In this document: positions 25,050 to 35,200 of the stretch, piece after piece
Numbering within the stretch: the first letter of the stretch is position 1
Layout of the letters: each line of letters begins with the position of its first letter
NCBI GenBank assembly: GCA_947498845.1
Contig: CANMLX010000001.1
Coordinates: 124,001-188,000, forward strand
Direction of reading: 5' to 3'
Source: an uncultured Flavobacteriaceae bacterium
GTDB lineage: Bacteria > Bacteroidota > Bacteroidia > Flavobacteriales > Flavobacteriaceae
Length of the DNA stretch: 64,000 nucleotides
Notes under the pieces: generated by a model
The model's input: only the letters and a program-made list of their open reading frames with translations
The model's database searches: none
What the model was told of the DNA's origin: nothing
Translations under genes and position numbers: made by a program

Positions 25050-26009
25050 TTGAATCCTAAAATAGCTAAAATATTAAAAGTTGTACTCCCACTATTGTTG
25101 GGAGTTTTTTTGGTCTGGTATGCTTTAAGAGATGTGCCTATTCCAGTAATATATGATCATTGGAAAACATCTAATAAGTTGTGGATTCTTTTAGGTGTTA
25201 TTTTAGGTTTATTAAGCCATTTGTCTAGAGCATATCGTTGGCGTTTTCAATTAGAGCCAATGGGTTACACCATTAAATATGGAAATAGTATTATGGCTGT
25301 ATTTGCAACCTATTTAATAAACTATACCATTCCAAGAGCTGGAGAAGTGGCTAGAGCTACTATTTTAACAAATTATGAAGGTGTGCCTTTTGAAAAAGGA
25401 ATAGGAACCATTGTTGCAGAGCGAATTGCAGATTTAGTAGTTATGATGGTAATTATTATAATAACGCTTTTTCTGGAGTTTGATTTTATTTATAATTTTC
25501 TAACAGAGAGATTCAATCCTGTTGCATTAGGATTAGCAGGGTTAATATTTTTTGCGTTAGTGTTATTTTTTGTAAAGTTTATTGGGAATAGTAAATCCAA
25601 ATTTGCAATAAGAATCACAACCTTTGTTAAAGGAGTGTTTGAAGGCGCATTGAGTATTTTTAAAATGAAAAAAAAGTGGGCATTTATTTTTCATACACTA
25701 TTTATTTGGGTAATGTACATGCTTATGTTTTATGTTACAACATTAGCGATAAAGGATTTAAACGATATACCTTTTGGAGCAGTTTTAATTGGTTTTATTT
25801 CTGCAAGTTTTAGTATAGCGGCCTCAAATGGAGGAATTGGTGCTTACCCAGTAGCGGTTTTTGCAGCTTTTTCAATATTTGGAATAGCTAAAGATCCAAG
25901 CTATGCCTTTGGCTGGATCATGTGGGCATCGCAAACTCTTATGATTATTATTTTTGGAGGATTATCGTTGATTTACCTTCCTATTTACAATAGAAATAAC
26001 TCTAAATAA
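25050..26009 (+). CDS. UPF0104/YbhN-type integral membrane protein (LPG synthase TM domain)
   Basis: A 319-residue inner-membrane protein with about eight hydrophobic helices, of the lysylphosphatidylglycerol synthase transmembrane-domain family (UPF0104). Typical blocks are LLSHLSRAYRWRFQLEPMGY, YLINYTIPRAGEVARATIL, VAERIADLVVMMV and SFSIAASNGGIGAYPVAVFAAF. It lacks the catalytic aminoacyl-transfer domain of MprF, so lipid flipping or polymer transport is possible but not shown. The start is TTG at 25050, 4 bp after panD; no ATG is available before the first helix. Confidence 0.88.
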   Translation: MNPKIAKILKVVLPLLLGVFLVWYALRDVPIPVIYDHWKTSNKLWILLGVILGLLSHLSRAYRWRFQLEPMGYTIKYGNSIMAVFATYLINYTIPRAGEVARATILTNYEGVPFEKGIGTIVAERIADLVVMMVIIIITLFLEFDFIYNFLTERFNPVALGLAGLIFFALVLFFVKFIGNSKSKFAIRITTFVKGVFEGALSIFKMKKKWAFIFHTLFIWVMYMLMFYVTTLAIKDLNDIPFGAVLIGFISASFSIAASNGGIGAYPVAVFAAFSIFGIAKDPSYAFGWIMWASQTLMIIIFGGLSLIYLPIYNRNNSK

Positions 26010-26087
26010 ATTCGGTTCTTATCTTTTTTGAATTGTTCCTTGTTATTTTTTACCTTGTGAACGTTATATTCTAAAAAAAATCATTCT

Positions 26088-27239
26088 ATGAAGACTGCAT
26101 TTTCAGTTTTATTATTTTTTATTGTATTTGCCAATGCATTATTTGCTCAAGTTAAATACGAGATATTTCAGTCTAATAAATTAGGGCAAGAACGAGAAAT
26201 AAAAATTCAATTGCCAAGAGGCTTTAGTAAAGATGTCGAAAAAAAATACCCTTTATTTATTGTTTTAGATGGGGATTATATGTTTGAGGCCGTGGCAGGT
26301 AATGTAGATTATTTTTCTTATTGGGAAGATATGCCAGAAGCTATTGTAGTTGGTGTAAATCAAATAGATAAACGTTACGACGATTGTTTGTATTCTGAGC
26401 AAAATTCGTTGCCAATAGAAACAGGAGCAGATTTTTTTGAATTTATAGGTATGGAGCTTATACCTCATATTACTTCTAAATACAGAGCAGGGAATTTTAG
26501 AGCTGCGGTAGGGCATGGAGAGACAGCCAATTTTATTAATTATTATTTATTAAAACCTAATCCAGTATTTCAAGCTTATATATCTATAAGTCCAGAGTTG
26601 GCGCCAAACATGCTTGACTATCTCCCAAGTAACTTAAAGGAAAGACAGGATAAAATATTTTATTACTTAGCAAATACGGTAAATGATAATAAGTCTATTA
26701 GAGAAATGACTGCTGCTTTAAATACAGATCTTTCGGCTATAGAGAATAAAAATGTGTCATATAGCTTTAATAGCTTCGAAAGTGCCTCACGCTATTCGGT
26801 ACCAACACATGCTATCCCAAATGCGTTACAAGATATATTTAAAGTATTTCAACCCATAAGTAAAAAAGAATACAAAGAAGAGATCTTAGAGCTTGAAATT
26901 TCACCAGTGCTCTATTTAGAAGAAAAATACCAGACCATTAAAGATTTATTCGATATAGATAAAAAAATCCTAATCAACGATTTTAAAGCGATTGAAGCTG
27001 CTATCAAGAAAAAAGAAATGTATGAATACTATGAGCCTTTGGGGAAATTAGCACGTAAACATTACCCAGAAACCTTGTTAGGTAACTATTACATAGGGCG
27101 TTTTTATGAAGAAACAGGTGAGCCTAAAAAGGCCATGAGAACTTACCAAACGGCATACACTCTAAGCGAAATAGGAGGTATTACTAAAGATATGGTTTTA
27201 GACCTTGCAGACGCTATAAAAGAAGATTTTGGATATTAA
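26088..27239 (+). CDS. secreted alpha/beta-hydrolase-fold protein, nucleophile missing
   Basis: A 383-residue exported protein: signal peptide (about 1-20, ending LFAQ), an esterase-D/IroE-like alpha/beta-hydrolase domain (YPLFIVLDGDYMFEAVAG, AIVVGVNQIDKRYDDC, AYISISPELAPNML) to about residue 260, and a helical C-terminal part with a TPR-like pair (GNYYIGRFYEETGEPKKAMR). At the nucleophile elbow, where the family has G-H-S-x-G, this protein has GHGETA with Gly144 in place of Ser. It is therefore probably not a serine esterase. Its stop overlaps the radA start (TAATG). Confidence 0.85.
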   Translation: MKTAFSVLLFFIVFANALFAQVKYEIFQSNKLGQEREIKIQLPRGFSKDVEKKYPLFIVLDGDYMFEAVAGNVDYFSYWEDMPEAIVVGVNQIDKRYDDCLYSEQNSLPIETGADFFEFIGMELIPHITSKYRAGNFRAAVGHGETANFINYYLLKPNPVFQAYISISPELAPNMLDYLPSNLKERQDKIFYYLANTVNDNKSIREMTAALNTDLSAIENKNVSYSFNSFESASRYSVPTHAIPNALQDIFKVFQPISKKEYKEEILELEISPVLYLEEKYQTIKDLFDIDKKILINDFKAIEAAIKKKEMYEYYEPLGKLARKHYPETLLGNYYIGRFYEETGEPKKAMRTYQTAYTLSEIGGITKDMVLDLADAIKEDFGY

Positions 27240-28600
27240 TGGCGAAAGTAAAAACAACGTTTTTTTGTCAAAATTGCGGCACACAATATTCGAAATGGCA
27301 AGGGCAATGTAATGCTTGTAAAGCATGGAATACCATTGCTGAAGAGCTTATTCAAAAACCAGAGAAGACAGATTGGAAAACGCCTTCGAATACTTCTGTA
27401 AAACGTGTTTCGAAACCCTTAAAAGTTAATGATATTGATGTTTCGGAAGAGGCGAGACTTAATACTTTGGATGCTGAATTTAATCGTGTTTTGGGTGGAG
27501 GCGTCGTGCCTGGATCGTTAACACTTTTAGGAGGAGAGCCAGGGATTGGTAAAAGTACATTATTACTTCAAATATCTTTAAAACTACCCTATAAAACGCT
27601 GTATGTTTCTGGAGAAGAAAGTCAGAAACAAATAAAAATGCGTGCAGAACGCATAAATCCAGAGCATAATAATTGTTACATTTTAACCGAAACAAAAACA
27701 CAAAACATATTTAAGCAGATTGAGGCGCTGGAGCCAGATATTGTGATTATAGATTCTATCCAAACATTACATAGTGATTATATAGAATCATCTTCTGGGA
27801 GTATCTCGCAAATAAAAGAATGTACTACAGAACTTATAAAGTTTGCAAAAGAAACTGCTACGCCAGTAATACTAATAGGGCATATCACTAAAGATGGTCA
27901 TATTGCAGGGCCTAAAATTTTAGAACATATGGTGGATACGGTCCTTCAATTTGAAGGTGATCGCAATCATATATTTAGAATTTTACGAGCCAATAAAAAC
28001 CGATTTGGCTCTACTAATGAGTTAGGGATTTATGAAATGCAAGGTTCTGGACTTAGAGAAGTCTCTAATCCCAGTGAAATTTTAATATCTAAAAAAGATG
28101 AAGAGCTTTCGGGTAATGCTATTGCTGCAACATTAGAAGGCATGCGTCCTTTAATGATAGAAGTGCAAGCATTAGTAAGTACAGCAGTTTATGGTACGCC
28201 ACAACGTAGCGCAACAGGGTTTAATGCCAAGCGCTTAAACATGCTCTTAGCGGTTCTGGAAAAACGCGCAGGATTTAGATTAGGAGCAAAAGATGTGTTT
28301 TTAAATATCACGGGAGGTATAACGGTAGACGATCCCGCGATAGATTTAGCCGTAGTGGCAGCAATCTTGTCTTCTAATGAAGATGAGGCATTGCAAAACA
28401 ATTTTTGTTTTGCAGCAGAAGTGGGTTTGTCTGGAGAAATTCGTCCAGTACAACGTGTAGAACAACGCATTTTAGAAGCCGAAAAATTAGGGTTTTCAAC
28501 CATTTTTGTGTCTAAGTACAATAAAATATCTTTAAAAAATACCGCTATAAAAATTCAATTGATTTCTAAGATTGAGGATTTGGTGGAATTTATTGTTTAA
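27239..28600 (+). CDS. radA: DNA repair/recombination protein RadA (Sms)
   Basis: A 453-residue RadA, a RecA-like ATPase/helicase that processes recombination intermediates. The N-terminal zinc finger is Cys10-x2-Cys13 and Cys24-x2-Cys27. Walker A is GGEPGIGKST (98-107), the RadA-specific loop is NKNRFGSTNELGIYEM, and the C-terminal Lon-like domain has GYxT-type blocks (VFLNITGGITVDDPAIDLA). Length is standard. The ATG overlaps the stop of the upstream gene by one base, so the two are translationally coupled. Confidence 0.97.
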   Translation: MAKVKTTFFCQNCGTQYSKWQGQCNACKAWNTIAEELIQKPEKTDWKTPSNTSVKRVSKPLKVNDIDVSEEARLNTLDAEFNRVLGGGVVPGSLTLLGGEPGIGKSTLLLQISLKLPYKTLYVSGEESQKQIKMRAERINPEHNNCYILTETKTQNIFKQIEALEPDIVIIDSIQTLHSDYIESSSGSISQIKECTTELIKFAKETATPVILIGHITKDGHIAGPKILEHMVDTVLQFEGDRNHIFRILRANKNRFGSTNELGIYEMQGSGLREVSNPSEILISKKDEELSGNAIAATLEGMRPLMIEVQALVSTAVYGTPQRSATGFNAKRLNMLLAVLEKRAGFRLGAKDVFLNITGGITVDDPAIDLAVVAAILSSNEDEALQNNFCFAAEVGLSGEIRPVQRVEQRILEAEKLGFSTIFVSKYNKISLKNTAIKIQLISKIEDLVEFIV

Positions 28601-28602
28601 AT

Positions 28603-28851
28603 ATAAAAAAGATTTTTCTTTTAGTTTTTGTATTTATTATTAGTCATGTTTTTTCTCAAAATCAAGAAGCTAGGATTTTTTTATATCTATTTAATAGTAA
28701 ATTCTACAATAAAAAGGCTGAACAATATTTTAAAGATTGTCCTTCCTTAGTTAACAAGATAAAAAATGAAAAATTCAGAAAAAATAAAATCGTAGAGCTT
28801 TTGTATTTTTATAATGATTGTGATGATGAAATACTTTATGATGATCCGTAA
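28603..28851 (+). pseudogene. small secreted-protein ORF with ATA where ATG is expected
   Basis: Two bases after the radA stop an open frame reads (ATA)KKIFLLVFVFIISHVFSQ, a standard signal peptide, then NQEARIFLYLFNSKFYNKKA and a Lys/Asp-rich tail to a TAA at 28849-28851 (82 codons). The frame is open from 28576, but no ATG, GTG or TTG occurs in it. The position before KKIF has ATA (28603-28605), and an ATT lies 15 nt upstream. A G-to-A change of the start codon is the simplest reading. Family unknown. Confidence 0.5.
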
Positions 28852-28871
28852 AATAGATCTTCAGTTTTAGA

Positions 28872-30992
28872 TTACTTACCCATATGTTTTTTTACAATGG
28901 TTAGGAGTAGGTTTTTGTCTATTGGTTTTGGTATAAAACCATCAAAACCAGTTTCTTTTATTTTTCGCATTTCTGCTGGAAATGAATATGCAGTTTGTGC
29001 TATAATGGGTATGTCTGAGAACTCTCTAATTTTTTTGTAAGCACCATGGCCATCCAAATATGGCATTTTAATATCCATTAAAATAAGATCAATCTCATCG
29101 TTCTCTTTACAGATTTTCACAGCTTCTTCACCGTTTTTTGCTCTTAAAATTTTAAAGTTAAAAAGTTTTAAAAGTTTATCTATAAGCATATAGTTTAAAT
29201 TATCGTCTTCGGCAACAAGAATAATTTCTTCATTACCAAGATCTATAATGGCATCTTCTGGTTTGGGTGTCATGTTTGTGCCATCTTTACTTTCATCTAG
29301 TTGTAAAGGGATGGAAAAATAAAATGTTGAGCCTACCCCAATTTCAGATTTAACAGAAATAGTGCCTCCAAGAATTTCTGTATAGGCTTTGGCTATAGAT
29401 AATCCAAGACCCAATCCGTGTCTTGTAGAGTCTTCTTCTGCATTGACATTTAGTTTAGTAAACCTTAAGAATATTTTTTCATGATCTTTATCTGGAATGC
29501 CTATGCCAGAATCTTTTACATAAAAATCGATCATATTGGTTGTATTATTAATATGATATTCGAAAATAACAAAGCCTTCTTCTGTATATTTTACAGCATT
29601 TATTAATAAGTGAGTTAATATTTGGTTTAGTTTTATAATATCTGTAATAACTTTTTTTGTCAATTGGGTTTTTGGGGGAATGAACTTAAAATCGATATTC
29701 TTTTCTTTACCCATTGTTATTTTAATAGATTCGAAAGTAGCTAAGAGAATATTGTTTAGATTAATACTGGTGTAATTAGGTTTCACATTATTGGAATCTA
29801 TTTTGGATACCTCAATGAGATCATCAATAATGCCGATTAAGTTTTTTCCGCTTTTTCTAATAATTTTCAAATAATCATCTTTTTCCTCTATAGAGCTATT
29901 TTTTTCAAGAGATAGATCCGAGAATCCCAAAATAGCATTCATTGGTGTTCTAATTTCATGCGATAGATTCATAAGAAATGCTGTTTTTAATCTATCACTC
30001 TCCTCGGCTTGCAGTTTCGTTTTTTCTAATAGTAATTTTTGTTGTCGGTTTTGTTCAAATAGCTTTCCAATATGTCTATATTCACCGCCTATATTTTTTA
30101 GTTTGTTAATTGCTTGTGAATTTTTGCTCTCAAAAATATCTTGTATTAATTCTATGGGTTTCTTAATCCATTTTCGAGCAAAATAAAAGAGTAGTAGTAT
30201 GGATAATAAAACGCCACTTATTGCAGTAAATAAGGTAGCTCTGCTAGTGCTAAAATCTAGTTTAGATGCACTTTTAAATACTAAGGTCCCTATTTCTTTA
30301 TTGTTAATGTCTTTAATAGGCTTTATGTAACTAATGCTATAGGGGGCCATTTCTTCATTAGGTTTTAAATAGCTTCCTTTGGCTTCGCTTATATTCTCGA
30401 TTTTGGCAAAATATTTTTCGTCTAATAATTTGCCTAAAAACAAATAGCCCTGAGGTTTAGTTTTGTTTTTAAAAGGATCTTGAGAGGCATGAATAGTAGC
30501 GCCATACATAACCATTATACCTTCAGAGGTTTTTACATAAAAATGTATAAATTTATCTTTATAAAGTTTAGTAAATACGTTTTTAGGGATAAAATCTTTT
30601 GAGCGCATTAGTTGTGTAGATAGCTTGTTAATAAAAGTCTCTTCTATGTTATAGACATCCAGATAATCTACTTTATAAGAATCTACTAAATAAGCTAGAG
30701 AATTATCAAGCCATTTTGCATCTTTATTTTTTGTGAAGTCAACCAACTCGTCCCAATAAGTTATCTCGGTAATTATGCCAGTATATGCCTCATGATTAAG
30801 ATCTACTAAAGCATCGATTTCTCTTTTTAATGACTCGGAAGATGTTTTGTAGTAAGTTTCTTTATGTTTGGAATTTAAATAAAATAAAGTGGAGAATAAT
30901 ACTATAAACCCAATAATAAAGAAGAGAAACAGTGATATTGTTTTTGTATAGGTTGTGATTTTTAATTTCTTTTTGGCAGAGGAAAATGTCAT
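28872..30992 (-). CDS. hybrid sensor histidine kinase/response regulator
   Basis: A 706-residue membrane kinase. Helix 1 (about 17-40) and helix 2 (about 250-272) flank a periplasmic CHASE4-like sensor domain (EIDALVDLNHEAYTGIITEI, YWDELVDFTKNKD). A linker with a coiled coil follows, then HisKA with the phosphorylated His345 in NLSHEIRTPMN, the HATPase domain (SGIGIPDKDHEKIF, GLGLGLSIAKAYTEILGG), and a C-terminal receiver with Asp640 in LILMDIKMPYLDGHG. No output or HPt domain is attached, so the phosphoryl group probably passes to another protein. Signal unknown. It is monocistronic and convergent with radA. Confidence 0.92.
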   Translation of the reverse strand: MTFSSAKKKLKITTYTKTISLFLFFIIGFIVLFSTLFYLNSKHKETYYKTSSESLKREIDALVDLNHEAYTGIITEITYWDELVDFTKNKDAKWLDNSLAYLVDSYKVDYLDVYNIEETFINKLSTQLMRSKDFIPKNVFTKLYKDKFIHFYVKTSEGIMVMYGATIHASQDPFKNKTKPQGYLFLGKLLDEKYFAKIENISEAKGSYLKPNEEMAPYSISYIKPIKDINNKEIGTLVFKSASKLDFSTSRATLFTAISGVLLSILLLFYFARKWIKKPIELIQDIFESKNSQAINKLKNIGGEYRHIGKLFEQNRQQKLLLEKTKLQAEESDRLKTAFLMNLSHEIRTPMNAILGFSDLSLEKNSSIEEKDDYLKIIRKSGKNLIGIIDDLIEVSKIDSNNVKPNYTSINLNNILLATFESIKITMGKEKNIDFKFIPPKTQLTKKVITDIIKLNQILTHLLINAVKYTEEGFVIFEYHINNTTNMIDFYVKDSGIGIPDKDHEKIFLRFTKLNVNAEEDSTRHGLGLGLSIAKAYTEILGGTISVKSEIGVGSTFYFSIPLQLDESKDGTNMTPKPEDAIIDLGNEEIILVAEDDNLNYMLIDKLLKLFNFKILRAKNGEEAVKICKENDEIDLILMDIKMPYLDGHGAYKKIREFSDIPIIAQTAYSFPAEMRKIKETGFDGFIPKPIDKNLLLTIVKKHMGK

Positions 30993-31238
30993 AATGGATT
31001 AAAATTGGTAATATAAAGTTAGTTAAAAAAGTAGTCTTTTTAATAGAATTGCAATTATTTATTTAATTGTATAGCTTTAATTATCAGTGCTTAAAAATGA
31101 CTAAAGCTATGGTGTTTTGTTTGTTGTGAAGATGCTTTTGAATAGCTTGTTAGACTTGAAGTTAAAAAATATGCGTTTTTTTGAAGATATTTTGCTAATC
31201 AATACAATTCTTTAGATTTACTTTACAAACGTTAAAAA

Positions 31239-32129
31239 ATGCAAAAATTAGTATGGAGCTTAGTTAATTTGTTTAAGATAATTGTAGTAATTTCTATATT
31301 AATCTATTTTACCGCAAAAGATTATTTTTATTGGTCGTCAATTATATTTTATGCCTTTCCGCTTCCTGTAATTTTCGGAATATCTGTTTTGTTATTCCTA
31401 TTAAAACGAAAGTGCCGTTTTAAGATAATGTACTTTATGATTTCTTTCTTTTTAGGTTTTTTTTGGATTGTAAATAGTTATTGTTTTAACGATTTTGAAT
31501 TTATTGGAGAGTCCCCAGAAATTGTATTTTGGAATGCTGCAAAAAAGAGAAATTTTAAAGAAGCTTTTGTAGTTAGTGAGTCATTGCCAGATGTTTTAGT
31601 TATGGTAGAGTATGATCAAACAGATAAAGAAAATATTAATACTATAAAATCTAAATACAAAAACTATTACTTTTCAATTGTTAGAGGTAAAATAGGTGTT
31701 TTTAGTAAGGAGAAGATTGAAAATGTAAGAGCAATAGAAATGAAGCATAACTCGTTTATGGTATACTTCAATACACGAATATTAGGGAAAGATTATAATT
31801 TTTATGCGGTAGATATCACTGCTAATATTAAGTATTTTAGAAAGCCTATGCTTGATGAGGCTTATAGAAATATAAAAACAACTAAAAACACCATAGTTTT
31901 GGGAGATTTCAATACGCCTTATGAGTCGGTTCATTTTAAAAACTATAAAACGAATTTTTCGCATGCTTTTAGTGAAAAAGGGCATGGTTTTAGAGAAACA
32001 TGGCAATGGAATTTGCCTTTGTTGTCTATAGATCACATTTGGGTTTCCAGAGATATAACACCTCAATTCGTAGAAAAAATTAAAACATTTAAATCAGATC
32101 ATGTCATGCTTAAAATGATCATTAAGTAA
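31239..32129 (+). CDS. membrane-anchored endonuclease/exonuclease/phosphatase (EEP) family protein
   Basis: A 296-residue protein with two or three N-terminal hydrophobic helices (about 5-85) followed by an EEP catalytic domain. Visible catalytic positions are FWNAAKK (Asn), VMVEYD (Glu), VLGDFNTPYES (Asp-Asn), LLSIDHIWVSRDI and the final SDHVMLK (Asp-His). The family includes DNases, phosphodiesterases and lipid phosphatases. The active domain would face the periplasm if the helices span an odd number of times; the substrate cannot be told. It is divergent from the hybrid kinase and upstream of ileS. Confidence 0.85.
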   Translation: MQKLVWSLVNLFKIIVVISILIYFTAKDYFYWSSIIFYAFPLPVIFGISVLLFLLKRKCRFKIMYFMISFFLGFFWIVNSYCFNDFEFIGESPEIVFWNAAKKRNFKEAFVVSESLPDVLVMVEYDQTDKENINTIKSKYKNYYFSIVRGKIGVFSKEKIENVRAIEMKHNSFMVYFNTRILGKDYNFYAVDITANIKYFRKPMLDEAYRNIKTTKNTIVLGDFNTPYESVHFKNYKTNFSHAFSEKGHGFRETWQWNLPLLSIDHIWVSRDITPQFVEKIKTFKSDHVMLKMIIK

Positions 32130-32171
32130 AATTTTAGATATGAGAAGATTAAATATGGCGTTTTACTCATA

Positions 32172-32196
32172 AAAACTATTGTCTTTTTATAGTTTT
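32172..32196 (+). terminator. weak hairpin between EEP gene and ileS
   Basis: AAAACTAT (32172-32179) pairs with ATAGTTTT (32189-32196), an 8-bp AT-rich stem with a 9-nt T-rich loop and a T-rich stretch some bases later. Weak as a terminator. Confidence 0.3.
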
Positions 32197-32255
32197 CCAT
32201 GTTTCTTTTTTATTAAAAATCATTAAATTCGCGAACTTACAATATACAAGAGTAA

Positions 32256-35200
32256 ATGAGCGCTAAATTTCCTGAATATAAAGGACTTGACTTGCCAAAT
32301 GTAGCTAACGAAATACTACAGTATTGGAAAGAAAATAACATCTTTGAAAAAAGTGTAACGACTAGAGAGGGTAACGAACCATTTGTGTTTTATGAAGGGC
32401 CGCCATCGGCAAACGGACTTCCAGGTGTGCACCATGTTTTAGCACGTGCTATTAAAGATATTTTTCCACGTTACAAAACCATGAAAGGGTATCAGGTAAA
32501 GCGCAAAGCAGGATGGGATACTCATGGATTACCTATAGAACTTGGTGTAGAAAAAGAATTAGGCATTACTAAAGAAGATATTGGTAAAACGATATCTGTA
32601 GAAGATTATAACGCGGCGTGTAGAAAAGCAGTGATGCGTTATACCGATATTTGGAACGACCTCACCGAAAAAATGGGGTATTGGGTAGATATGGATGACC
32701 CATACATTACCTACGAACCAAAATATATGGAAAGTGTTTGGTGGTTGTTAAAACAGATTTATAATAAAGATTTATTATACAAAGGCTATACGATTCAACC
32801 CTATTCACCAAAAGCAGGAACGGGCTTAAGTTCGCACGAGCTAAATCAACCAGGGACATATCAAGATGTCACAGATACAACTGTTGTTGCTCAATTTAAA
32901 GCAAAGCCAGAGTCGCTTCCAGATTTTTTAAAGGATGAAGGTGATATCCATTTTCTGGCTTGGACCACAACACCTTGGACCTTACCCAGTAACACGGCTT
33001 TAACCGTAGGGCCTAAGATTGAGTATGTTTTAGTTGAAACGTATAACCAGTATACATTTAAACCCATGAATGTGATTTTGGCTAAGAAATTAGTGAATTA
33101 TCAATTTTCTGGGAAGTTTAATTTAGTTGAAGAGAAGTCGGATTTACTAGCATATAATTCGGGAGATAAAAAAATCCCTTATTATGTGGTTAAGGAATTT
33201 TTAGGTAAAGACTTAGTAGGGATCACTTATGAGCAATTATTATCGTATGCATTACCTAACGACAACCCAGAAAACGCATTTAGAGTCATTTCTGGAGATT
33301 TTGTAACGACCGAAGATGGAACAGGAATCGTACACACAGCACCAACTTTTGGAGCCGATGATGCACTGGTAGCAAAGCAAGCTACACCAGAAGTGCCGCC
33401 AATGTTGGTGAAAGATGAGCATGACAATTTAGTACCACTTGTAGATTTACAAGGCCGTTTTAGACCAGAAATGAATGAATTTTCTGGGAAATATGTGAAG
33501 AACGACTATTATAGTGAAGGAGAAGCACCAGAACGTTCGGTAGATGTTGAAATTGCCATTAAATTAAAAGAAGAAAACAAAGCCTTTAAGGTTGAAAAAT
33601 ATAAGCACAGTTACCCTAATTGTTGGCGTACAGACAAGCCAATACTTTATTATCCATTAGATTCTTGGTTTATTAAAGTAACCGATATTAAGGGAAGAAT
33701 GCATGAGCTTAATACAAGCATAAACTGGAAGCCTAAAAGTACAGGAGAAGGACGTTTTGGAAATTGGTTACTCAATGCTAACGATTGGAACTTATCACGT
33801 TCGCGTTACTGGGGAATTCCATTACCTATTTGGAGAACAGAAGATGGTAAGGAAGAACTTTGTATAGGTTCTGTAGAAGAGTTAAAAGCAGAAATGGCCA
33901 AAGCTGTTGAAGCAGGGGTGCTCACTAAAGATATTTTTGCAGACTTTGAAGTAGGAAATAATTCCGAAGAAAACTATGCAAAACTAGATTTACATAAAAA
34001 TATAGTGGATGAGATTGTATTGGTATCACCTTCTGGAAAACCAATGCATCGTGAGAGCGATTTAATAGATGTATGGTTCGATTCTGGTTCTATGCCATAT
34101 GCGCAGTGGCACTACCCATTTGAAAATGCCGATTTAATAGATAATGGAACAACATTTCCAGCAAATTTTATAGCAGAAGGTGTAGATCAAACACGAGGAT
34201 GGTTTTATACGTTGCATGCTATAGGGACTATGGTGTTCGATTCTATAGCCTATAAAAATGTAGTATCCAACGGGTTGGTTTTAGATAAAAACGGACAAAA
34301 AATGTCTAAACGTCTAGGGAATGCTGTGGATCCATTTAAAACTTTAGGAACTTATGGTGCCGATGCAACACGTTGGTATATGATTTCTAATGCGAACCCT
34401 TGGGATAATTTAAAATTTGATCTTGAAGGCGTAGAGGAAGTAAAACGCAAGTTTTTTGGAACACTTTACAACACATACTCATTCTTTAGTTTATATACCA
34501 ATCTAGATAAATTTAGTTATTCTGAAGCAGATATTTCTTTAGAAGAAAGGCCAGAGCTGGACAGATGGATACTTTCAGAATTACATACGCTAATTCAAAA
34601 GGTAGACGGTTATTATGCAGATTATGAGCCAACAAAAGCAGCAAGAGCAATTTCAAATTTCACACAGGATTATTTAAGTAATTGGTATGTGCGTTTAAGT
34701 AGAAGACGTTTCTGGAAAGGTGATTATCAAGTCGATAAAATTTCGGCATACCAAACCCTATATACTTGTATGGAAACCATAACTAAGTTAGCTGCTCCAA
34801 TAGCGCCTTTCTTTATGGATAGATTGTATTTAGACTTAAATAAAGTTACAGGTAAAGAGCGTTTTGAGAGTGTGCATTTATCTCACTTTCCTGTTTATAA
34901 CGAAGCTATGGTAGATAAGAGTCTGGAACGTAAAATGGAAGCTGCGCAAACAATATCATCGCTAGTATTATCGTTAAGAGCTAAAGAAAAAATAAAAGTG
35001 AGACAGCCACTTCAAAAAATTATGATTCCTATTGATAATAAAGAGCAAAAGGAAGAGATTTTAGCAGTTTCTAACTTGATTAAACATGAAGTAAATGTAA
35101 AAGAAATTGAGCTTTTAGAAGATGCATCAGATATTTTAGTGAAAAAAATAAAACCTAATTTTAAAGCATTAGGACCTCGTTTTGGTAAAGATATGAAAGC

